From JAGWBJ01 sp034423015 (GTDB taxonomy: Bacteria; Chloroflexota; Dehalococcoidia; Lucifugimonadales; JAGWBF01), in NCBI GenBank assembly GCA_034423015.1, contig DAOUJG010000063.1, positions 1-64,000 on the forward strand: DNA of 64,000 nucleotides, written 5' to 3'. The notes beneath the pieces are model-generated. The model worked only from the letters and a program-made list of their open reading frames with translations. It was not told where the DNA came from and ran no database searches. Shown one piece after another: positions 60,452 to 64,000 of this stretch (positions are counted from its first letter, which is position 1; the number at the start of each line of letters is the position of its first letter). The position numbers were made by a program, and so were the translations under genes.

Positions 60452-61654
60452 GTGCCGGGCAGGCTCGACAAGGCGCAGGTCGTTCTGGGAGTCACGGGAA
60501 GCATCGCCTGCTACAAGGCGCTGGACCTGGCCAGCAAGCTGACCCAGGCCGGGGCCCTGGTGGACACCATCATGAGCTACGGCGCGACCCGTTTCGTGAC
60601 TCCCCTGGCCTTCCGCAGCATCACCCATAGGCCTGTGGTCACCGACACCTTCGACCCCGACTCGGAGCTCTCGGTGGAGCACGTGGCCCTGGCCCAGAGG
60701 GCCGACATCCTGGTGGCCGCGCCCGCCACGGCCCACCTGATCGCCAAGGTCGCCGCGGGCCTGGCCGATGACCCTCTGACCACGACGATTCTGGCAACCG
60801 CCGCGCCGGTTATGGTGGCCCCCGCGATGGACGGCCACATGTACGAGAACCCGGCGACCCAGCAGAACCTGGCCACCCTGCGGTCCCGCGGCATCGTCGT
60901 CGTCGGCCCCGCCACTGGCCACCTGGCGTCGGGCATGGTCGGGCCGGGCAGGCTGGTGGAGCCGGCGGATCTGATGGGGCACATCAGCGCGGTCCTCGCC
61001 CGGGGAGGAGACCTTGCCGGGCGCGCCATCGTCGTGAGCGCGGGGGGCACCAGGGAGCCCATAGACCCGGTGAGGGTAGTCGCCAACCGGTCCTCAGGCA
61101 AGATGGGCTACGCCTTGGCCGAGGCCGCCCGGGACCGGGGCGCCGACGTGGTGCTCGTCGCCGCCCCCACGGGCCTGCCCGACCCGGTGGCGGTAAGGAC
61201 CGTCCACGTGGAGACGGCGTTGGAGATGCGGGACGCGGTCATGAGGTCGTCGCAGGGGGCCCACGCCCTGATCATGGCCGCCGCGGTGGCGGACTACCGG
61301 CCGGCGACGGCCTCGCCCAAAAAGATGAAGAAGGGCGCCGAGACCTGGTCCATTCAGCTCGAGCAGAACCCGGATATCCTGAACGAGGCCCGTGGCGCCC
61401 TGGTCAGGGTCGGGTTCGCCGCGGAGAGCGAACGGCTGCAGGAGAACGCGAGGGCCAAGGTGGCGGGGAAATCCCTGGACCTGATCGTGGCCAACGACAT
61501 CACCAGGGACGACTCGGGGTTCGCTTCCGACACCAACAAGGTCCTGCTGGTGGACAAGCACGGCAACGTGGAAGACCTGCCGCTGATGTCCAAGTACGAC
61601 GTGGCGTCCCGCATACTGGACCGGGTCGGAGAGCTGCTGGCCGCGGCGGACTAG
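60452..61654 (+). CDS. coaBC: Phosphopantothenoylcysteine decarboxylase/synthetase
   Basis: A 400-residue bifunctional protein. The N-terminal flavoprotein CoaC has GVTGSIACYKALDLASKL, the active-site histidine in SVEHVALAQRADILVAAPATA, and APAMDGHMYENPATQ, where Asp takes the place of Asn in the PxMN motif, as in several lineages. The C-terminal CoaB has SAGGTREPIDPVRVVANRSSGKMG and AAAVADYRP. It performs steps two and three of CoA synthesis. GTG 60452 starts it directly after coaX. It converges with the gamma-glutamyltransferase gene, with four bases between the stops. Confidence 0.95.
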   Translation: MPGRLDKAQVVLGVTGSIACYKALDLASKLTQAGALVDTIMSYGATRFVTPLAFRSITHRPVVTDTFDPDSELSVEHVALAQRADILVAAPATAHLIAKVAAGLADDPLTTTILATAAPVMVAPAMDGHMYENPATQQNLATLRSRGIVVVGPATGHLASGMVGPGRLVEPADLMGHISAVLARGGDLAGRAIVVSAGGTREPIDPVRVVANRSSGKMGYALAEAARDRGADVVLVAAPTGLPDPVAVRTVHVETALEMRDAVMRSSQGAHALIMAAAVADYRPATASPKKMKKGAETWSIQLEQNPDILNEARGALVRVGFAAESERLQENARAKVAGKSLDLIVANDITRDDSGFASDTNKVLLVDKHGNVEDLPLMSKYDVASRILDRVGELLAAAD

Positions 61655-61658
61655 GCCC

Positions 61659-63254
61659 TCACCAGCCCACCGCGGCGCCGTCCTTGCGGGGCTCCGAGCC
61701 CCCCTTCAGGACCCCCGTATCCGGGTCCCGCTGGACGACCTGGCCGCCGCCGAACAGGTACCGGTTGTACCCCTGCACCAGGAAGGCGTTGTGGCCCCTG
61801 GCCCTGAGGGCCTCGAAGGTGCTCTGGGGAAGGCCCTCCTCCAGCGCCACGCCGCGGCCCAGCTGGATGCTGAAGCGGAGAGCGTTCAGGGCCTCCTGCG
61901 GGTCCATGCCGAAGTCGATCATGTTGACCAGCACCTGGAGGTGTCCCTGGGGCTGCTGGAAGGCCCCCATGACGCCGAAGCTGAGGACCAGTTCACCGTC
62001 CCGGGTGGCCATGGCAGGGATGATGGTATGGTAGGGACGCTTCCCGGGCGCCAGCTCGTTGGGGTGCCCGGCCTCCAGCGAGAACAGGGAGCCCCGGTTG
62101 TGCAGGGCGATCCCCGTCCCCGGGACCACCAGACCCGTGCCGAATATCTCGAACAGGCTGTTGATCAACGAGCAGCCGTTTCCCTGGCCGTCCATGCACG
62201 ACACGTACACAGTGTCCCCCGAGGTCTTCACCACTCCGGGCGAGACCTCGGCCATGGCCCGGTCCGGCCTCACCAGCCCCCGGCGTTCCGTGGCGTACTC
62301 CCTGGAGAGGAGCCGCCGGGTGGGCACGTCCACCTTCCGGGGGTCCGCGATGTACCGGAGGGCGTCGGCGAAGGCCAGGCGCATGGCCTCGATCAGGTGG
62401 TGGTAGGTGTCTGGGGTCTGGGGCCCCATCCCCGGGATGTCGAACCCCTCCGCGACGTTCAGGGCCATAAGGGCCGCCAGCCCCTGGTCGTTGGGTGGAC
62501 ACTCCCAGCAGGTGTAGCCCCGGTAGTCCGTGGAGATGGGCTCGTCCCAGTCGGAGGTGTGGCAACCAATGTCCTCCGCTGCAAGCCAGCCGCCCTGCTC
62601 TTGCACGAAGTCGGCCATCCTGCGCGCCAGGTCGCCCTTGTAGAACGCTTCAGCGCCACCCTCGGCGATGGTGCGCAGGGTCGTGGCCAGCTCGGGCAGC
62701 TTCACCACGTCCCCGGGCCTGGGAGCGCGCCCGTTCAGCATCAGCTCCGCTCCCGACGGGAGCTGGGAAAGCTGCTTCATCCCGGCTTGCCATAGCCAGG
62801 AGATGACGTCGGACACGGCAAAGCCTTCCTCGGCATACTCGATGGCCGGTCCCAGGACCTTTGCCAGGGGCATGGTGCCGTGGGCCGACAAGAGCTTCTC
62901 CCAACCGTCCACCGTGCCGGGGACGGTCACGGCGTGGGGGCTGAAGTAGGGATAGTCGGCGTGGCCGGCCCTCCGGAGCTCCTCCGACGAAGCCGCGGCC
63001 GGGGCCCGGCCGCTGGCGTTCAGGGCGGAGACCTTCTTGTCCTTGTCAGTCCACACCAGGGCAAACAGGTCGCCCCCGACCCCCGTGTAGAAGGGCTCGA
63101 CCACCGACAGGGCCGCCGCCGACGCCACCGCGCCGTCCACGGCGTTCCCGCCCTCCATCAGCATACGCAGGCCGGCCACCGCCGCCAAAGGCTGGCTGGT
63201 GGCCACCATACCGTTGCGAGCGTGGACCGTGGACCGCCTGGAGTCGAAGAACAT
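61659..63254 (-). CDS. Gamma-glutamyltransferase family protein
   Basis: A 531-residue Ntn-hydrolase. The autocatalytic nucleophile is T348 in SGDTVYVSCMDGQGNGCSLINS. GMVATSQPLAAVAGLRMLMEGGNAVDGAVA and VEPFYTGVGGDLFALVW near the start and PYHTIIPAMATRDGELVLSFGVMGAFQQPQGH later are GGT landmarks. It may act on glutathione-like or acyl compounds; no signal peptide is evident, so it may be cytosolic. ATG 63254 follows AGGAGG by seven bases; the frame open to 63974 overlaps the opposite gene and is not used. Confidence 0.9.
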   Translation of the reverse strand: MFFDSRRSTVHARNGMVATSQPLAAVAGLRMLMEGGNAVDGAVASAAALSVVEPFYTGVGGDLFALVWTDKDKKVSALNASGRAPAAASSEELRRAGHADYPYFSPHAVTVPGTVDGWEKLLSAHGTMPLAKVLGPAIEYAEEGFAVSDVISWLWQAGMKQLSQLPSGAELMLNGRAPRPGDVVKLPELATTLRTIAEGGAEAFYKGDLARRMADFVQEQGGWLAAEDIGCHTSDWDEPISTDYRGYTCWECPPNDQGLAALMALNVAEGFDIPGMGPQTPDTYHHLIEAMRLAFADALRYIADPRKVDVPTRRLLSREYATERRGLVRPDRAMAEVSPGVVKTSGDTVYVSCMDGQGNGCSLINSLFEIFGTGLVVPGTGIALHNRGSLFSLEAGHPNELAPGKRPYHTIIPAMATRDGELVLSFGVMGAFQQPQGHLQVLVNMIDFGMDPQEALNALRFSIQLGRGVALEEGLPQSTFEALRARGHNAFLVQGYNRYLFGGGQVVQRDPDTGVLKGGSEPRKDGAAVGW

Positions 63255-63319
63255 GGACAGCCTCCTGGCCCCGCCCGTTGGACCGGGCTTGGCCGTGGCT
63301 ATCCTACCATATCTCTCCC

Positions 63320-63348
63320 TTGACGCGCCCACGGTGGAGACGTAATCT
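63320..63348 (+). promoter_or_regulatory. Promoter of the rhodanese gene
   Basis: TTGACG (63320-63325), 17 bp, TAATCT (63343-63348), about 45 bases before the ATG at 63393. Confidence 0.5.
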
Positions 63349-63392
63349 GGTGGTGCTCTCCAGGCCACGGAGGAGACGGATCGGAGGATGAA

Positions 63393-64000
63393 ATGGCGGA
63401 AGGATACTCGGCCCCCGAGCAGCTTGCCGACACCGGCTGGCTGGCCGAACACCTTGGAGACTCGAACCTGCGGGTTGTCGATGCCGACGTCCAAGCGGCG
63501 TACCAGCGGGGACACATCCCGGGAGCCGTGCTGATCCCCGACAACTACGAGAAGGACCCGGACACGGGCCGGGTCCTGATACTGCCGCCAGAGAAGTTCT
63601 CCAGGATGATGGAGGACCTGGGCATTGGCGACGACACGCTGGTGATCGCTTATGACAACTCCCGGAGCCTGTACGCCGGGAGGCTGTGGTGGGCGATGCG
63701 CTACTACGGGCACCAGGAGGTGAAGGTGCTCAACGGCGGCTGGAAGAAGTGGCTCCGGGAGGGGCGTCCCGTCAGCCTGGACGCTCCCGAGGCCCGGAGC
63801 GGCGTCACCTTTACGTCCAGGCCCGACCCTTCCCTCAACGTCACCACAGACGAGCTGAAGGAGAGGTACAACGCGCCCGGAACGGTGGTGTGGGACGTGC
63901 GGACCCGGGGCGAGTACACCGGAGAGAACCCGCGGCACAACCGCAGGCCGGGCCACATACCCGGTGCCAGCCACATGGAGTGGGTCGAGATGATAGACCC
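63393..64000 (+). CDS. Sulfurtransferase with tandem rhodanese domains, C-terminus cut by window end
   Basis: The first 202 codons are present. Domain one (about 1-125) reads NLRVVDADVQAAYQRGHIPGAVLI, then DNSRSLYAGRLWWAMRYYGHQEVKVLNGGWKKWL; its active-site loop has DNSRSLYA with no cysteine, as usual for the inactive first half. Domain two starts with TVVWDVRTRGEYTGEN and HIPGASHMEW; its catalytic cysteine would lie beyond 64000. The protein should move sulfur from thiosulfate or mercaptopyruvate to an acceptor. GGAGG at 63383-63387 fixes ATG 63393 as the start. Confidence 0.88.
   Translation, partial: MAEGYSAPEQLADTGWLAEHLGDSNLRVVDADVQAAYQRGHIPGAVLIPDNYEKDPDTGRVLILPPEKFSRMMEDLGIGDDTLVIAYDNSRSLYAGRLWWAMRYYGHQEVKVLNGGWKKWLREGRPVSLDAPEARSGVTFTSRPDPSLNVTTDELKERYNAPGTVVWDVRTRGEYTGENPRHNRRPGHIPGASHMEWVEMID

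Noticed and set aside
63255..63974. N-terminal extension of the gamma-glutamyltransferase frame to 63974
   Set aside because: It runs antisense through the rhodanese gene, and a good ribosome site marks ATG 63254.

Overview
The window is 64 kb of GC-rich chromosomal DNA from a bacterium. It most resembles Chloroflexota of the Dehalococcoidia/SAR202 type. This is inferred from gene content: the futalosine menaquinone route (mqnE, mqnA, mqnC, mqnD), a translin-family protein in a housekeeping operon, DUF3500, several luciferase-type flavin oxidoreductases, MmgE/PrpD and amidohydrolase genes, and a membrane pyrophosphatase. No rRNA or marker-gene tree is available to confirm it.

Layout. (1) 1-4.5 kb: a less GC-rich, defence-like edge with a translationally coupled pair, an SNF2 helicase carrying DUF3883 and a GHKL (Hsp90-like) ATPase cut by the window start, then a broken GAF-domain remnant. 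(2) 4.6-9.8 kb: tRNA-Ile, an A-type Fe-S carrier plus YgfZ, an LLM oxidoreductase, and a polyprenyl-phosphate pair (flippase-like protein and UbiA/DPPR synthase). (3) 9.9-13.4 kb: an RHH/PIN toxin-antitoxin operon and a large DUF4062-NACHT STAND NTPase, the best candidate for an undescribed immune protein. (4) 13.8-18.4 kb: rplU-rpmA-rpmE-DUF1385, then CinA-like and MetF-like genes, mqnD and tRNA-Gly. (5) 18.5-20.7 kb: a Phd/PIN operon and a NucS-like nuclease. (6) 20.9-27.3 kb: one long minus-strand operon with many stop/start overlaps: mnmA-rnhB-yraN-fmdB-thiE-translin-hppA. (7) 27.4-31.8 kb: pstC-pstA behind a four-unit Pho-box-like array, a cupin, an MFS transporter and a VOC protein. (8) 32-38.7 kb: radical SAM protein, fabF, recJ, endonuclease V and prfB with its programmed frameshift. 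(9) 38.7-47 kb: ribD-ribE-ribBA, an ECF sigma/anti-sigma pair, and the mqnE-mqnA-mqnC operon. (10) 47-59.5 kb: catabolic genes (HyuA, dihydropyrimidinase-like and D-aminoacylase-like amidohydrolases, ureidoglycolate lyase-like, PrpD, DUF3500, LLM oxidoreductase, acyl-CoA dehydrogenase) with a BrnT/BrnA pair inside. (11) 59.6-64 kb: coaX-coaBC, gamma-glutamyltransferase and a partial rhodanese.

How it fits together. Cofactor synthesis dominates: menaquinone, riboflavin, CoA, thiamine, folate C1 and Fe-S. The flavin, folate and CoA products feed the LLM oxidoreductases, YgfZ/MetF and the acyl-CoA dehydrogenase. Sigma70-like promoters with -35 TTGACA-like and -10 TATAAT-like boxes 17-18 bp apart can be read before many operons. 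Three genes (the RHH antitoxin, endonuclease V and brnT) have the -10 box only 6-9 bases before the start codon, which suggests leaderless mRNAs. Three toxin-antitoxin modules, two defence-like loci and repeat elements mark accessory spots between housekeeping blocks. No CRISPR array or intact transposase was seen.
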